Shown here one piece after another: positions 15,552 through 24,448 of a stretch of 64,000 nt of DNA. A model generated the notes under the pieces. The model made no database searches, was not told the DNA's origin, and saw only the letters and a program-made list of their open reading frames with translations. The DNA comes from a virus. Numbering within the stretch: the stretch's first letter is position 1; each line of letters starts with the position of its first letter. A program made the translations under genes and the position numbers. The DNA lies in the IMG/VR virus record IMGVR_UViG_3300036715_001783, positions 16,695 through 80,694 of that record; one strand, 5' to 3'.

Positions 15552-16385
15552 ATGAAAAACCTACCCACCACCCCTCAATTTTGTGTAATTGCTCCGACTA
15601 ACTATTTACAATACGCCACGGGATCAGATACACATTTGGTATTAGCACATCTGGTTGCAACAGATATTACATATAGAGATTTTTATAAAAATCTCAGTGT
15701 TGCTGGAGACTTCATTATTATGGACAATGGAGCATTTGAGCTTGGACAGAGTTATGCTCCTGATAAATTAATTAAGTTGGCCCACTTATGTGGTGCTGAT
15801 GCAATTGTGCTTCCTGACTATCCAGGAAAGCCTATTGACCAAACAATTGAAGCAGCAAAACAACTGATTCCCCTAGTCCAAGAATCTGGATTTAAAACAT
15901 TCTTTTGCCCACAAGCAGAAGTGGGAGATACAGAAGGTTGGATTTCCTCTTATGTGTGGGCTGCAAATAATCCTGATATAGATATGATTGGTATGTCTAT
16001 TCTTGCTATACCAAATGCATTACCTCACATTCCCAAGTCATATGCAAGGGTTGTTATGACTCAAATGTTGATGGACAGAGGTATTTTTGCTCACAATAAG
16101 TATCACCACTATTTGGGCCTCAACTCAGCTCCTAATATTGAGCTTCCATCATTGCTGACAATGAACGCGTTAAATAGTTGTGATAGTTCAGGTCCAGTTT
16201 GGTCTGCTATATGTGGACATAGATATAACATCACTGGTGATAGTTTTATGCCTGTGCATAAGAAGTTCTTAAGAGAAGTTGATTTTGACTATCCTTGGAC
16301 AATAAAAGATCACATTCATGAAGCGATTGATTTTAATTTACAAATTACATTTGACATTATGTGTGACCCAGAATCGTACTTATAA
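15552..16385 (+). CDS. dpdA: DpdA-like DNA 7-deazaguanine transglycosylase
   Basis: The 277-aa protein looks like a phage member of the tRNA-guanine transglycosylase superfamily. Key motifs are 'IIMDNGAFELGQ' (Asp near 57), 'ADAIVLPDYPG', and 'HHYLGLN' in the last barrel strands. Phage DpdA enzymes swap guanine in DNA for a 7-deazaguanine base made by the Que pathway. QueE (20520) and QueD (25016) genes in this window provide the precursor steps, which supports the assignment over a tRNA-modifying enzyme. DNA so modified resists many restriction enzymes. Precise product (preQ0, preQ1 or archaeosine-like) cannot be read here. Confidence 0.75.
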   Translation: MKNLPTTPQFCVIAPTNYLQYATGSDTHLVLAHLVATDITYRDFYKNLSVAGDFIIMDNGAFELGQSYAPDKLIKLAHLCGADAIVLPDYPGKPIDQTIEAAKQLIPLVQESGFKTFFCPQAEVGDTEGWISSYVWAANNPDIDMIGMSILAIPNALPHIPKSYARVVMTQMLMDRGIFAHNKYHHYLGLNSAPNIELPSLLTMNALNSCDSSGPVWSAICGHRYNITGDSFMPVHKKFLREVDFDYPWTIKDHIHEAIDFNLQITFDIMCDPESYL

Positions 16386-16389
16386 ATAG

Positions 16390-16432
16390 TTGACTAAAAC
16401 ACGAACACACTATATTATACAGTGTGTTCGTG
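16390..16432 (+). promoter_or_regulatory. promoter with -10 inside an inverted repeat
   Basis: TTGACT (16390-16395) and TATTAT (16413-16418) with a 17-nt spacer form a promoter for the dCTP deaminase-like gene. The -10 box lies in the loop of a perfect 12-bp inverted repeat, CACGAACACACT (16400-16411) and AGTGTGTTCGTG (16421-16432). Such symmetry around the -10 suggests an operator; the transcript itself would start near or beyond the right arm. Confidence 0.6.
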
Positions 16433-16484
16433 TGGAAAATACGAATACCACGGAAGAAATAATATAACAAAGGAGAAAGTTATT

Positions 16485-17144
16485 ATGTTTACAAACCCAA
16501 AAGATGTTATCAACAATAAATGGATTACACACCCAGATTGTACCACCCCACAACATTGGCTTGACAATAAATTTGTAAGTCCAAATGCCATCGATTTTTC
16601 CTTAGATGAACTTCTATTGGTCAAAGATACGGACACTGCCTATATTTCAAACAACAAAAAACTTGTTAAGATGAAACAATTGGTATCTGTGCACAAAATT
16701 ACAGAAGATACTGAAACTCCTTTTTGGGAATTAGAAGGTGGAAAGGTATATGATGGAACATCAAGTATGTATGTTGAAGTACCTGAAGGATATGTTTGTC
16801 TACCAATGTTCACTCGCTCTACATTTGCTCGCAATGGAACGTTCATTATGAGTGGGATTTTTGATTCTGGATACAAAGGTCATATCGGTTTTACGATTTA
16901 CACCAATGGTGGACCAATTGATATTGAAGTTGGTACTCGTATTGGGCAAATTGGTTTTGTAAAAACTGAGTATGCTCACTTGTATGATGGTGGGTATAGC
17001 CACGAGCAAGGTACACACTATGCTGACCCTATTATTATACAACCAGCACATGTTGCAATAGGCGAGCGTCAAATTCAACACAACCCAGCTAGAACTGAAC
17101 AAGGTATGGGTCCAATTCTTAACACAAACAGTGAGTTCTTATAA
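16485..17144 (+). CDS. dcd: dCTP deaminase / dUTPase-like protein
   Basis: ATG 16485 follows AAAGGAGAAAG; the 219-aa protein matches the trimeric dUTPase/Dcd fold: 'FTRSTFARNGTF' (near 108), 'GIFDSGYKGHIGF', 'GTRIGQIGF' and a C-terminal 'HLYDGGYSHEQGTHY'. Dcd converts dCTP to dUTP, and related enzymes hydrolyse dUTP, feeding thymidylate synthesis. The 'YDGGY.HEQGT' end favours the deaminase branch. It fits the nucleotide-metabolism block here. Its upstream inverted repeat suggests dedicated control. Confidence 0.8.
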   Translation: MFTNPKDVINNKWITHPDCTTPQHWLDNKFVSPNAIDFSLDELLLVKDTDTAYISNNKKLVKMKQLVSVHKITEDTETPFWELEGGKVYDGTSSMYVEVPEGYVCLPMFTRSTFARNGTFIMSGIFDSGYKGHIGFTIYTNGGPIDIEVGTRIGQIGFVKTEYAHLYDGGYSHEQGTHYADPIIIQPAHVAIGERQIQHNPARTEQGMGPILNTNSEFL

Positions 17145-17146
17145 TT

Positions 17147-18244
17147 ATGAGAAAAAGATGGTCTAATTTATTGGTTGATGAGTGGTTAATATCCCACAAG
17201 TTACCTATAACTAGATTATCATTATTTGAAAATGTCAGTACTCCATTACAATATAAATGTGAAGTTTGTGATAATATATGGAGTACTGCTTGGGTTAATA
17301 TATATTCCAGGGGCACTAGATGTCCCAAGTGTGCAATTGTACGAGTGGCACACTTACACACCAATTCGTTAGATTGGTGGAATGCTAAATTGGCATTGGT
17401 ACATATACTAAATATGGAGCCTATTATACCTGGAGATAATTCAGCTATAACATGGAAATGTGAAAATTGTGAATATACTTGGATAGCAACCAAAAGCTCC
17501 ATAATATCTCCAAATTTTGGAGGATGTAAGTGTTGTACTGGAAAATTGGTTAATAACCAAATTATAGATACCAAATTATCTGATAGAAATATTACTAGGT
17601 TGGATGATTTTATAGCAACAAATACTCCAATTAGTTGGAGTTGTAATGTGTGTGACCACAAGTGGAAGACATCTCCAACCAAAATTTTAAACGAAGGTAC
17701 AGGTTGCCCAAAATGTTCTAATAGGGTTAGGCATACAAATGAAGACATTGACCACAGGTGTGGGGCTATTGGAATACGACGAGTGGGAAATTATGTTAAT
17801 ACCCATACTAAAATAGAGTGGTGTTGCAAAAAGTGTAACAATACATGGCATGCAAAACCATCTAATATATTAAACCAACATACTGGATGTCCCCATTGTC
17901 GAACTCCATCATATTCAAAGAAAGCTATCCGGTGGTTAAATCAAACGATGCAGACTGATTGTTGTTTTATTCAACATGCTGAGAATATTGGGGAATACTT
18001 AGTACCAGATATTTTAGTAAAAGTAGATGGATACTGCAAAGAAACGAACACTATATACGAATTTCATGGGGATATATTTCATGGAAATCCAAATAAATTT
18101 ACAGCAGATGAAATGTGTAGTCCATTTCATAAATTAACAGCTGGTGAACTGTACAATAAAACTAAACACAAGGAGAGTAAAATAATGAAAGCGGGATATA
18201 AATTAGTAGTTATGTGGGAGAGTGAATATGACTCAAAAAAATAA
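17147..18244 (+). CDS. homing endonuclease with zinc-ribbon repeats
   Basis: This 365-aa protein has about four zinc-ribbon modules of some 60 residues, each with C.VC...W......I...G.GCP.C (DUF4379/treble-clef type; for example 'YKCEVCDNIWSTAW'). A Vsr-like nuclease domain with 'YEFHGDIFHGNP' and 'GYKLVVMWESEY' follows. It begins 2 nt after the Dcd stop and its end overlaps the next gene's start, so it slotted neatly between two metabolic genes. It is a likely free-standing homing endonuclease. Confidence 0.8.
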   Translation: MRKRWSNLLVDEWLISHKLPITRLSLFENVSTPLQYKCEVCDNIWSTAWVNIYSRGTRCPKCAIVRVAHLHTNSLDWWNAKLALVHILNMEPIIPGDNSAITWKCENCEYTWIATKSSIISPNFGGCKCCTGKLVNNQIIDTKLSDRNITRLDDFIATNTPISWSCNVCDHKWKTSPTKILNEGTGCPKCSNRVRHTNEDIDHRCGAIGIRRVGNYVNTHTKIEWCCKKCNNTWHAKPSNILNQHTGCPHCRTPSYSKKAIRWLNQTMQTDCCFIQHAENIGEYLVPDILVKVDGYCKETNTIYEFHGDIFHGNPNKFTADEMCSPFHKLTAGELYNKTKHKESKIMKAGYKLVVMWESEYDSKK

Positions 18245-18848
18245 CACAACAGGTTACATAACAAGGTTATTAGCGGTTGACACCGAAACTAGCGGGTTAT
18301 TCTTTAATGTAGACGATCCATCGTACAACCCAAAAACTAAACAGACTCACCAATTGTTGTCTATTGGGTTAATAGTCGTTGATGCAATTACTCTTGCACC
18401 CATTGAAGAGTTATATGTGGAAGTTAAATGGGATCCTTCTAACCAGTGGGATACCGGAGCTGAGAAGGTACATGGGTTGTCCCGTCAATACCTTGAGGAG
18501 AATGGAGTTTCAACATCTAAAGCGGTTGAGCTGATTGCTAATTTACTAATCAGTCACTGGGGTCCTTCTGCAGCTATTCATATTTTAGGACACAATCCAC
18601 AATTTGATTTAGCTTTCTTACGAAGATTATTGAGAACCGAAGAATTAGAATTTCGTTGGGGAAACAAAATGGTTGATACTAATAGTATCGGATTTGTTGT
18701 GTTTAATACTCACAATTCAGATGATTTATTTGATATGATTGGTGCAAAACATAGAGGAGAGCATAATGCTCTTGAAGATATTAGAAACACATTAAAAGTG
18801 GTTCAAGTAACTAGACAACTTGCTGATGTTATGTTAGGAGCTGAATAA
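18228..18848 (+). CDS. DEDD-family 3'-5' exonuclease (DnaQ-like)
   Basis: The 206-aa protein has Exo I 'LLAVDTETSG' (Asp/Glu near 18-20), Exo II 'ILGHNPQFDLAFLRR', and Exo III 'HRGEHNALEDIRNTL' with the DEDDh His and final Asp. These are the four acidic residues plus His of DnaQ-type exonucleases, which trim DNA or RNA 3' ends. ATG 18228 lies within the last codons of the endonuclease upstream. It is followed directly by the phosphoribosyltransferase (stop and start share bases). Confidence 0.85.
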   Translation: MTQKNNTTGYITRLLAVDTETSGLFFNVDDPSYNPKTKQTHQLLSIGLIVVDAITLAPIEELYVEVKWDPSNQWDTGAEKVHGLSRQYLEENGVSTSKAVELIANLLISHWGPSAAIHILGHNPQFDLAFLRRLLRTEELEFRWGNKMVDTNSIGFVVFNTHNSDDLFDMIGAKHRGEHNALEDIRNTLKVVQVTRQLADVMLGAE

Positions 18849-19342
18849 TGTACCTCCCCAAATCCAGAAAGTATAATCCGTCATATGAAGATATTCACAC
18901 AGCTTGTTGGAGTATTGCATATCAATGTAAAATGATGGGGTTAGATTTACAAGGGATAGTTGGGGTAGCAAGAGGGGGGTTAGTGCCAGGAGTACTAATC
19001 TCTCACATGTTACAATTACCCTTTTTCCCCATATCATATTCATCAAAAAAGGGGGTAGGAGATGATAGAAATCATGCAAATGATTTACCTGTAGTCCCAT
19101 TTAGCAATTTTTTGATTGTAGAAGACATTATTGATAGTGGACATACTATGGCAGAAATTGCTATACATTATACCAACACCCAATGTCAGCATGGTGAGAA
19201 GATTTATACAGCTTGTTTATATTACAAGGACAATCCTCACATCTATCCTGATTTAAATTGGTTAACAATTGATGTGGACTCACCATTTGTCAACTTTCCC
19301 TGGGAAAATGCACAATTGGGTAATATACCATGTATAACATAG
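18848..19342 (+). CDS. phosphoribosyltransferase
   Basis: The 164-aa protein has 'GIVGVARGGLVPGVLIS' (residues 35-52) and the PRPP-binding loop 'FLIVEDIIDSGHTMAE' (about 87-102), diagnostic of type I phosphoribosyltransferases. Length and the tail 'INFPWE'-type ending resemble the xanthine/hypoxanthine-guanine branch found in phages. It would salvage a purine base to a nucleotide with PRPP. With Que and Dcd genes around it, purine or deazapurine handling is plausible. The start is coupled to the exonuclease. Confidence 0.82.
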   Translation: MYLPKSRKYNPSYEDIHTACWSIAYQCKMMGLDLQGIVGVARGGLVPGVLISHMLQLPFFPISYSSKKGVGDDRNHANDLPVVPFSNFLIVEDIIDSGHTMAEIAIHYTNTQCQHGEKIYTACLYYKDNPHIYPDLNWLTIDVDSPFVNFPWENAQLGNIPCIT

Positions 19343-19533
19343 TTAATGTAATATGGGATTTGGTCCGTGGCAAAATTGAATTTGTAAGTTCAGTTGAAGC
19401 CACAGACCGAATGGATATATGCAAAGGGTGTGAAGTTCGAAATAAAAGGCTTAATATTTGCACAGCGTGTGGGTGTTATCTCCCGTTCAAAACTAAACTC
19501 ACGAAAGCTGAATGTCCAATGCAACTATGGTAA
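19330..19533 (+). CDS. small Cys-rich zinc-binding protein, 67 aa
   Basis: C-x2-C ('ICKGCEVR'), C-x2-C-x-C ('ICTACGCYL') and a final 'ECPMQLW' give six Cys in a compact zinc-finger arrangement seen in small phage proteins of the DUF6171-like kind. The start overlaps the phosphoribosyltransferase end by 13 nt. A structural zinc site is likely; its role is unknown. Confidence 0.6.
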   Translation: MYNIVNVIWDLVRGKIEFVSSVEATDRMDICKGCEVRNKRLNICTACGCYLPFKTKLTKAECPMQLW

Positions 19534-19593
19534 TTGTTGATTAAAATACACATTTAACGTAAAATATCATTTTATATTAAGGAGAATAATAAT

Positions 19594-20142
19594 ATGATAG
19601 AATTTCCATTTATGTCATGGAATGATATGTTTGCGTTAATGGATCATCACCGGTTAACTGATGAACAATCTTGTTTAGTGTTTAATGTAACACTATCTAA
19701 GTTGAATATGGCGAAGCAATTGAGATCAGTGGGAACATTTGCTCCCACTTATCCATTTGATTATACTGTATATCAAGAGTTAATGGTAGAGGCTATTGCA
19801 TATGCTGATAAACAACTAACTACACAACAAACTGTCGTCCAACTACCAAGTACAACAAAAGAATTACCATTAACTGCAACACGAAAGGTTAAGGTAAAAG
19901 TTCCAAAGAAACGAGGAAGACAGAGTAATAGAATTGTAACTGCATTATTTGCTGTACCAAATGAACCTACTCCTATTGAACAATTTGCGATACAGCAAGA
20001 AGTATCTATTGCAGTCCTTCGCCAGTCTACCCGTTTTATGGAACATTTGTCACCAGAAGATGTCCAGAAAATTGGAAAAATACAAATCAAAAAAGTAAAA
20101 CCACATAACCAATTAATGATATGGAGAGAAGACCTACCGTGA
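19594..20142 (+). CDS. putative DNA-binding protein with AT-hook-like motif
   Basis: The 182-aa protein has a polar N-terminal half and a strongly basic stretch (about residues 92-112) containing 'KVPKKRGRQSNR', which resembles an AT-hook core (R-G-R). The C-terminal half is helical. I do not recognise a family; minor-groove DNA binding is inferred from the basic motif alone. The start follows TTAAGGAGAATAAT. Its stop overlaps the next small gene (GTGA). Confidence 0.5.
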   Translation: MIEFPFMSWNDMFALMDHHRLTDEQSCLVFNVTLSKLNMAKQLRSVGTFAPTYPFDYTVYQELMVEAIAYADKQLTTQQTVVQLPSTTKELPLTATRKVKVKVPKKRGRQSNRIVTALFAVPNEPTPIEQFAIQQEVSIAVLRQSTRFMEHLSPEDVQKIGKIQIKKVKPHNQLMIWREDLP

Positions 20143-20246
20143 AAACTAATTTAAACTTCAAAATTGGCGTATTCCGAGTGGAAATCTTACCAAAATTTAA
20201 AATAGTTTTTCAATACAGAAAAACTCTAACAAAACGGAGACAATAA
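20139..20246 (+). CDS. short basic ORF, 35 aa, GTG start
   Basis: A GTG overlapping the previous stop (GTGA) opens a 35-codon frame that is Lys/Phe/Thr-rich and ends just before the next ribosome site. The tight coupling is the main reason to list it. Not recognised. Confidence 0.4.
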   Translation: MKTNLNFKIGVFRVEILPKFKIVFQYRKTLTKRRQ

Positions 20247-20247
20247 A

Positions 20248-20505
20248 GTGCCAAAATATAAAGATTTAGATACCACATTTGATGGCAAGTGTACTATATC
20301 CATAATGGGTAAACCATTTACGATTAGAATATTAGGTCAAAAATTTGACATTGGCCGTAATGTTAATGGAATTGCTTGGGAAGCATTAAATGCAGACGGA
20401 AAAAAGGATAAGTCACTTCAATATATTTTGATGGAAGATTATCGAGATGAAGTCGAAGAACAACTGCAAGCACATATAGATAAGCGTGAATCTTATCTTG
20501 ACTAA
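20248..20505 (+). CDS. hypothetical protein, 85 aa
   Basis: GTG start after ACGGAGACAATAAA. A small soluble alpha/beta protein with a C-terminal acidic helix. Not recognised. It directly precedes the QueE gene (14-nt gap, AAGGAAAAAC). Confidence 0.55.
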   Translation: MPKYKDLDTTFDGKCTISIMGKPFTIRILGQKFDIGRNVNGIAWEALNADGKKDKSLQYILMEDYRDEVEEQLQAHIDKRESYLD

Positions 20506-20519
20506 TTAAGGAAAAACAA

Positions 20520-21413
20520 ATGGCAAAATATTCATGGAGTGAAGTATTCACTTCAATCGAAGGAGAAGGAATCTGGTCCGGAACACCCACAGTTTATGTT
20601 AGATTTACTGGGTGTAATTTTACTTGTAGTGGTTTTAATAACCCTGAGAATGTAGATACCACCACAATTGAAACTTTAGGGTTTGATCCAAAAGATTACA
20701 CTAACATTTATGACATCCCTGTGATATCTAAGGGTTGTGATAGCATATATAGTTGGGACAATAAGTTTAAACATATGTGGGAAACTGGTGACGAAAATCA
20801 GTTAGCTGGAGCTATAATGGCACACGTTCCACGTGGTTCATGGCAACATCCTGTAACAGGGCAGCCTGTTATATTAAGTTTGACCGGAGGGGAACCCACA
20901 TTACGAGCTAAACACCTATTAACAATATTGAATCACCCCGACCTTGTTGGCTTGACAAAATTGTTAATTGAAACAAATTGTTCAGTGCCATTAACAAGAG
21001 AGTTTATTGATGGTTTATATGCTTGGGGGCAACAACGTCCAGATAGACAAGTAATTTGGAGTAATAGTCCAAAATTATCTGTTAGTGGTGAGCCTTGGGA
21101 AAAGGCTATTAGACCAGATATTGCATTACAACAAACTACTTATATGTTTTGTAGAGATGCAAATATACAACAATATTTTAAGTTTGTTTGTGGTCCATCA
21201 TCAGAAGATTTTGATGAGGTGGATAGAGCAATGGAACAATATTATGCAGGTCATGTGTGTAAGGGTGTAGGTGTGTATATCATGCCTGTAGCATGTCAAC
21301 AGTTAGATCAAACAGAAATTTCAGCACAAGTTGCTCGTATGTGTATAGAACGTGGGTATACATATTGCCATCGAGTCCATCTGGACGTGTTTGGTAACGC
21401 TGTAGGAACCTAA
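20520..21413 (+). CDS. queE: QueE-like 7-carboxy-7-deazaguanine synthase
   Basis: The 297-aa radical-SAM protein begins 'EVFTSIEGEGIWSGTP' and then 'RFTGCNFTCSGF' with Cys near 32 and 36 and a later 'SKGCDS' Cys, the cluster arrangement seen in phage QueE proteins. 'LSLTGGEPTL' is the SAM-contacting GGE motif, and 'IETNCSVPL' and 'WSNSPKLSVSG' follow as in QueE. It would turn 6-carboxytetrahydropterin into carboxy-deazaguanine. Together with QueD (25016) and DpdA-like (15552) it makes the deazaguanine DNA-modification route. GTP cyclohydrolase and QueC are not in the window. Confidence 0.85.
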   Translation: MAKYSWSEVFTSIEGEGIWSGTPTVYVRFTGCNFTCSGFNNPENVDTTTIETLGFDPKDYTNIYDIPVISKGCDSIYSWDNKFKHMWETGDENQLAGAIMAHVPRGSWQHPVTGQPVILSLTGGEPTLRAKHLLTILNHPDLVGLTKLLIETNCSVPLTREFIDGLYAWGQQRPDRQVIWSNSPKLSVSGEPWEKAIRPDIALQQTTYMFCRDANIQQYFKFVCGPSSEDFDEVDRAMEQYYAGHVCKGVGVYIMPVACQQLDQTEISAQVARMCIERGYTYCHRVHLDVFGNAVGT

Positions 21414-21468
21414 ACATACTTTGTATTGGTGTGCATAAATACAAGCAACAGGCATTTAACTATAAATT

Positions 21469-22311
21469 ATGAAATTTATTATATATAAACACACCAATAC
21501 AATAACAAAAAAATCATATATTGGTTATACCAGTAGTACTTTAGAAAAGCGTTTAAATAGACATTTTCAAGACGCAAAAAGAGGTTCTAATCAATATTTT
21601 CACCGTGCTATCAGAAAATATGGACAAGATTGTTGGATAAGTGAAATACTTGCTGAATGTGAAATAATTCAGCAAGCTCATAAATTAGAATGTTCGTTGA
21701 TATTAGAACACAACACTTTTGGAATAAATGGATATAACATGACTATTGGTGGGGAAGGTACAACTGGTAGAATAGTATCTGAGGAAAGTAGACAAAGGTT
21801 AAGAGCCCAGCATCTTAATTTTAGACATACAACCAAAAGTAAACAAACCATGGTTGAAAAATTTACTATATTAAGAGGACGAAAAGTAAATCAATATACC
21901 AAATCTGGACAATATATTGCTACATATGATTCATGCACACAAGCAGCTCAACAAGTATTAAATAATAAAAACTTGAGTGGTAGCATACACCAATTATGTG
22001 CTGGAACTTTTTCTAATTGGAATCAGGAATTGGTTAAGGGATTTCAGTGGAAATTTGATAACCTAGACAATCGCACAGATGTATCTCCGATTGTCGGGTT
22101 AAAGGATACTCATATAAAAAATCTGGTCAAGCGCAATAGCCAACAGGCCAAAAAAGTACAACAATTATCAACAAACGATGAATTGATATCCAGTTATACA
22201 AGCGCAAAAGAGGCCAGCCTACTTACAGGGATATACATATCAGGCATACAACGATGTTGTATAGGAAGATTATTAACAGCTGGTGGATATAAATGGGCCT
22301 ATATCAATTAA
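21469..22311 (+). CDS. GIY-YIG homing endonuclease
   Basis: The 280-aa protein starts with a GIY-YIG domain: 'IIYKHTNTITKKSYIGYT' carries the KH-Y / YIG pair, followed by 'EKRLNRHF' with the catalytic Arg and a Glu near residue 65. A NUMOD3-like stretch ('SEESRQRLRAQH') and two NUMOD1-type modules ('VNQYTKSGQYIATYDS' and 'VQQLSTNDELISSYTS') read DNA. It sits between QueE and a Nudix gene with no host-gene motifs shared and carries no strong ribosome site. It is a free-standing homing endonuclease. Confidence 0.88.
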   Translation: MKFIIYKHTNTITKKSYIGYTSSTLEKRLNRHFQDAKRGSNQYFHRAIRKYGQDCWISEILAECEIIQQAHKLECSLILEHNTFGINGYNMTIGGEGTTGRIVSEESRQRLRAQHLNFRHTTKSKQTMVEKFTILRGRKVNQYTKSGQYIATYDSCTQAAQQVLNNKNLSGSIHQLCAGTFSNWNQELVKGFQWKFDNLDNRTDVSPIVGLKDTHIKNLVKRNSQQAKKVQQLSTNDELISSYTSAKEASLLTGIYISGIQRCCIGRLLTAGGYKWAYIN

Positions 22312-22332
22312 CAATTACCAAGGAGAAATAAA

Positions 22333-22782
22333 ATGATGGATTTACCACAACCACACGACCACAAAATTTTGATTTATAGAGCTGGTCTAGTTCCATATAT
22401 CATTGAAAGCGGTAAGATATTAATGATGTTTATGAAACCGTCTGATCCTGCGTTTGGAGGAGATGAGTTTCAAATAGCTAAGGGTAAAGTTGAGGACGAA
22501 GATGATAGTTTTCAAGACGCTGCGCTCAGAGAAGCTAAAGAGGAAATTGGGCTATTTGAAGGAAATGTTATCAAAACCGAAGAAGTTGGAACATTTATGG
22601 GGCGAACTACTGTATTTGTATCAAAAGTGAAAAACAAAGATATGTTTGGGATGCCTTCATTTGAAACTGGGGATGTTAGTTGGATGACTCCAGAACAATT
22701 TCAATTGGATGGTAGAATTCTTCACCGTCCTGTGATTGCTGCTGTTGTTCGTAAAATCAAACAAATGGAAGGTATGGAGTAA
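22333..22782 (+). CDS. Nudix hydrolase
   Basis: The 149-aa protein contains the Nudix box G-K-V-E-D-E..QDAALREAKEEIGL (about residues 51-75), matching GX5EX7REUXEEXGU with all metal-binding Glu present. Nudix enzymes cleave nucleoside-diphosphate-linked compounds such as (d)NTPs, NADH, ADP-ribose or capped RNA. In this neighbourhood dNTP sanitation or NAD/ADP-ribose handling are both possible. AAGGAG lies 9 nt upstream of two adjacent ATG codons. Confidence 0.88.
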   Translation: MMDLPQPHDHKILIYRAGLVPYIIESGKILMMFMKPSDPAFGGDEFQIAKGKVEDEDDSFQDAALREAKEEIGLFEGNVIKTEEVGTFMGRTTVFVSKVKNKDMFGMPSFETGDVSWMTPEQFQLDGRILHRPVIAAVVRKIKQMEGME

Positions 22783-22783
22783 C

Positions 22784-23074
22784 ATGAAACATCGAATAGT
22801 AACACATTTTACTGCTCCGTTAGACCAACCTAATATTGTACAACAAAACTTAGCTGGTAATATTATTGAAGCAGATAATGTATCCATACAATTTGTTGAT
22901 GATGTACACACCAGGTATTCAGAAAATAATGGAAACATTGTTGGATTAAATATCAATGCTCCTGTGTGTTTAACTGGAAAACTAGTTAAGTGGTTAAACT
23001 ATACTGGAGACCCAACCACAATAGATCAAGAAGCTACAAATTATGAGTATTTTGAAATGGTTAAATTATCTTAA
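22784..23074 (+). CDS. hypothetical protein, 96 aa
   Basis: ATG 22784 follows the Nudix stop by 1 nt. A soluble acidic protein of mixed beta character, not recognised. A longer frame starting at 22736 inside the Nudix gene is less likely. Confidence 0.55.
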   Translation: MKHRIVTHFTAPLDQPNIVQQNLAGNIIEADNVSIQFVDDVHTRYSENNGNIVGLNINAPVCLTGKLVKWLNYTGDPTTIDQEATNYEYFEMVKLS

Positions 23075-23077
23075 TTT

Positions 23078-23386
23078 ATGAAAAAATTAATATTAGTATT
23101 GTTGTGGCTATGTTCTACGGCTGTGTTTGCCCATGGTAGTAGTCATGTATATCATTTTACAGCTGGCAAGGATAATATAGGAAATAGTTACTTGCATTGT
23201 AAAGATATTTACATTGCAGAAGTTGATTTGTTGTACTTAACTTGGAGTTATCCAACCCCACATGATTATAAGATACAACCTTATAAAGTGGCTTCACATC
23301 AATTATCTAGGCTACAATCAGATTTTGATGATACCAATTGTCAAACATACAACACCCCAAAATATGACTTAAACCAATATCAATAA
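23078..23386 (+). CDS. secreted small protein, 102 aa
   Basis: An N-terminal signal peptide (basic 'MKK', hydrophobic core, cleavage after 'AVFA') predicts export to the periplasm. The mature part has two Cys that could form a disulfide and many His/Tyr. Not recognised. It starts 3 nt after the previous gene. Confidence 0.6.
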   Translation: MKKLILVLLWLCSTAVFAHGSSHVYHFTAGKDNIGNSYLHCKDIYIAEVDLLYLTWSYPTPHDYKIQPYKVASHQLSRLQSDFDDTNCQTYNTPKYDLNQYQ

Positions 23387-23509
23387 AACGGAATTTACTA
23401 AACATATACCCAGCATTGGCTACAGTTAATGTTGGGATTTCAAATAAATGGGGCAGTTATTTGAAACTTTTATAAATATATGTTTAGAAACAATTAAAAG
23501 GAGATTTAC

Positions 23510-24355
23510 ATGAGTAACCCATGGGATTTAGAACATTTACGCAAAATTGCTGGTATTCCAGAAACCACACAATCAGTCCGTGCCTTACACGAAAGTTGGG
23601 ACGATGGTGATGATGACGATGAAGATGAAGACGTAAAGCATGCTGACGATGAAGCAAAAAAACGTAAGATCAAATTACCAAGTGCTGGTAAGGTTGATCC
23701 AGATAAAGACCTGCACGATTTAGCAGCAAGTAAACAAAAAGCAAAAGCGAAAGTAGAAGAAGATAAGCCAAAACCAAGAGCTGGTGGAGTTGCTGATTTG
23801 GCTGCCCGCCAATCAAACACTGCTGAGTTTGAAAAAAAGCAACAAGCTAAAAAAGAAGCGGAAAAGGCAGCAGCAGCTGAAAAAAAGAAAAACGTGGATC
23901 CTGATGCACCAAAGAAAAAAAGAGGCAAAGCAGAAAGTGAAACTTCTAAATCTGGACAATTGCGTGCATTTATCCAACGTCATATTGATGATGGCCAAGA
24001 CGCAAAGCAATTAAGAAAAGCAGCTTGGAAATGGGCTTCAGAAGAATGTGAACCACCTTTCACCCCAGCTGGTTTTAGTACTATCTTTCAAAGTATCAAA
24101 TCAAAAAATGCAAAAAAACTTGCTGATAATGCAGAAGCAGCTAACGAGTGTTGGATTCTACGTCACCCTGCAATCCCTTCCTTTATTTTGAAAGAAGACA
24201 CTGCAATGGGTATGTATCAATGGATTTCAGACAATGATGTAATGGGTGAGCCATTAGTATTTGAATCAGAAGCAGAAGCATTACAAGTTGCAAATTATTT
24301 AAAACAATTTAAAAACCAAAATGTTGATGTGGAATGGGTTGATTTAGATTACTAA
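23510..24355 (+). CDS. charged low-complexity protein, 281 aa
   Basis: An acidic stretch (about residues 32-42, mostly Asp/Glu) is followed by an extended Lys/Ala/Glu-rich region (about 70-145), likely a long helix or disordered linker. A folded C-terminal domain (about 150-281) is rich in Trp and helices. I do not recognise the family. AAGGAG precedes the start and a good terminator follows. The codon use matches other strongly translated genes of the window (GGT, GCA, AAA), so it may be an abundant protein. Confidence 0.65.
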   Translation: MSNPWDLEHLRKIAGIPETTQSVRALHESWDDGDDDDEDEDVKHADDEAKKRKIKLPSAGKVDPDKDLHDLAASKQKAKAKVEEDKPKPRAGGVADLAARQSNTAEFEKKQQAKKEAEKAAAAEKKKNVDPDAPKKKRGKAESETSKSGQLRAFIQRHIDDGQDAKQLRKAAWKWASEECEPPFTPAGFSTIFQSIKSKNAKKLADNAEAANECWILRHPAIPSFILKEDTAMGMYQWISDNDVMGEPLVFESEAEALQVANYLKQFKNQNVDVEWVDLDY

Positions 24356-24370
24356 ACAACACCAGTCTCC

Positions 24371-24411
24371 AAAAAATCCCTATCATAGAAATATGGTAGG
24401 GATTTTTTTTG
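24371..24411 (+). terminator. intrinsic terminator
   Basis: AAAAAATCCCTATCAT (24371-24386) pairs with ATGGTAGGGATTTTTT (one wobble), with a further T run to 24410. A clear bidirectional-looking terminator after the charged protein gene. Confidence 0.88.
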
Positions 24412-24448
24412 TTTATAAATACCAAGAATCATTTTATGTGGAGATTTT

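Noticed and set aside
23506-23928. Minus-strand ORF of 140 codons opposite the charged protein
   Set aside because: Its Ser/Phe/Ala-rich translation is the mirror of the Lys/Glu/Ala-rich gene on the + strand; no start signal.
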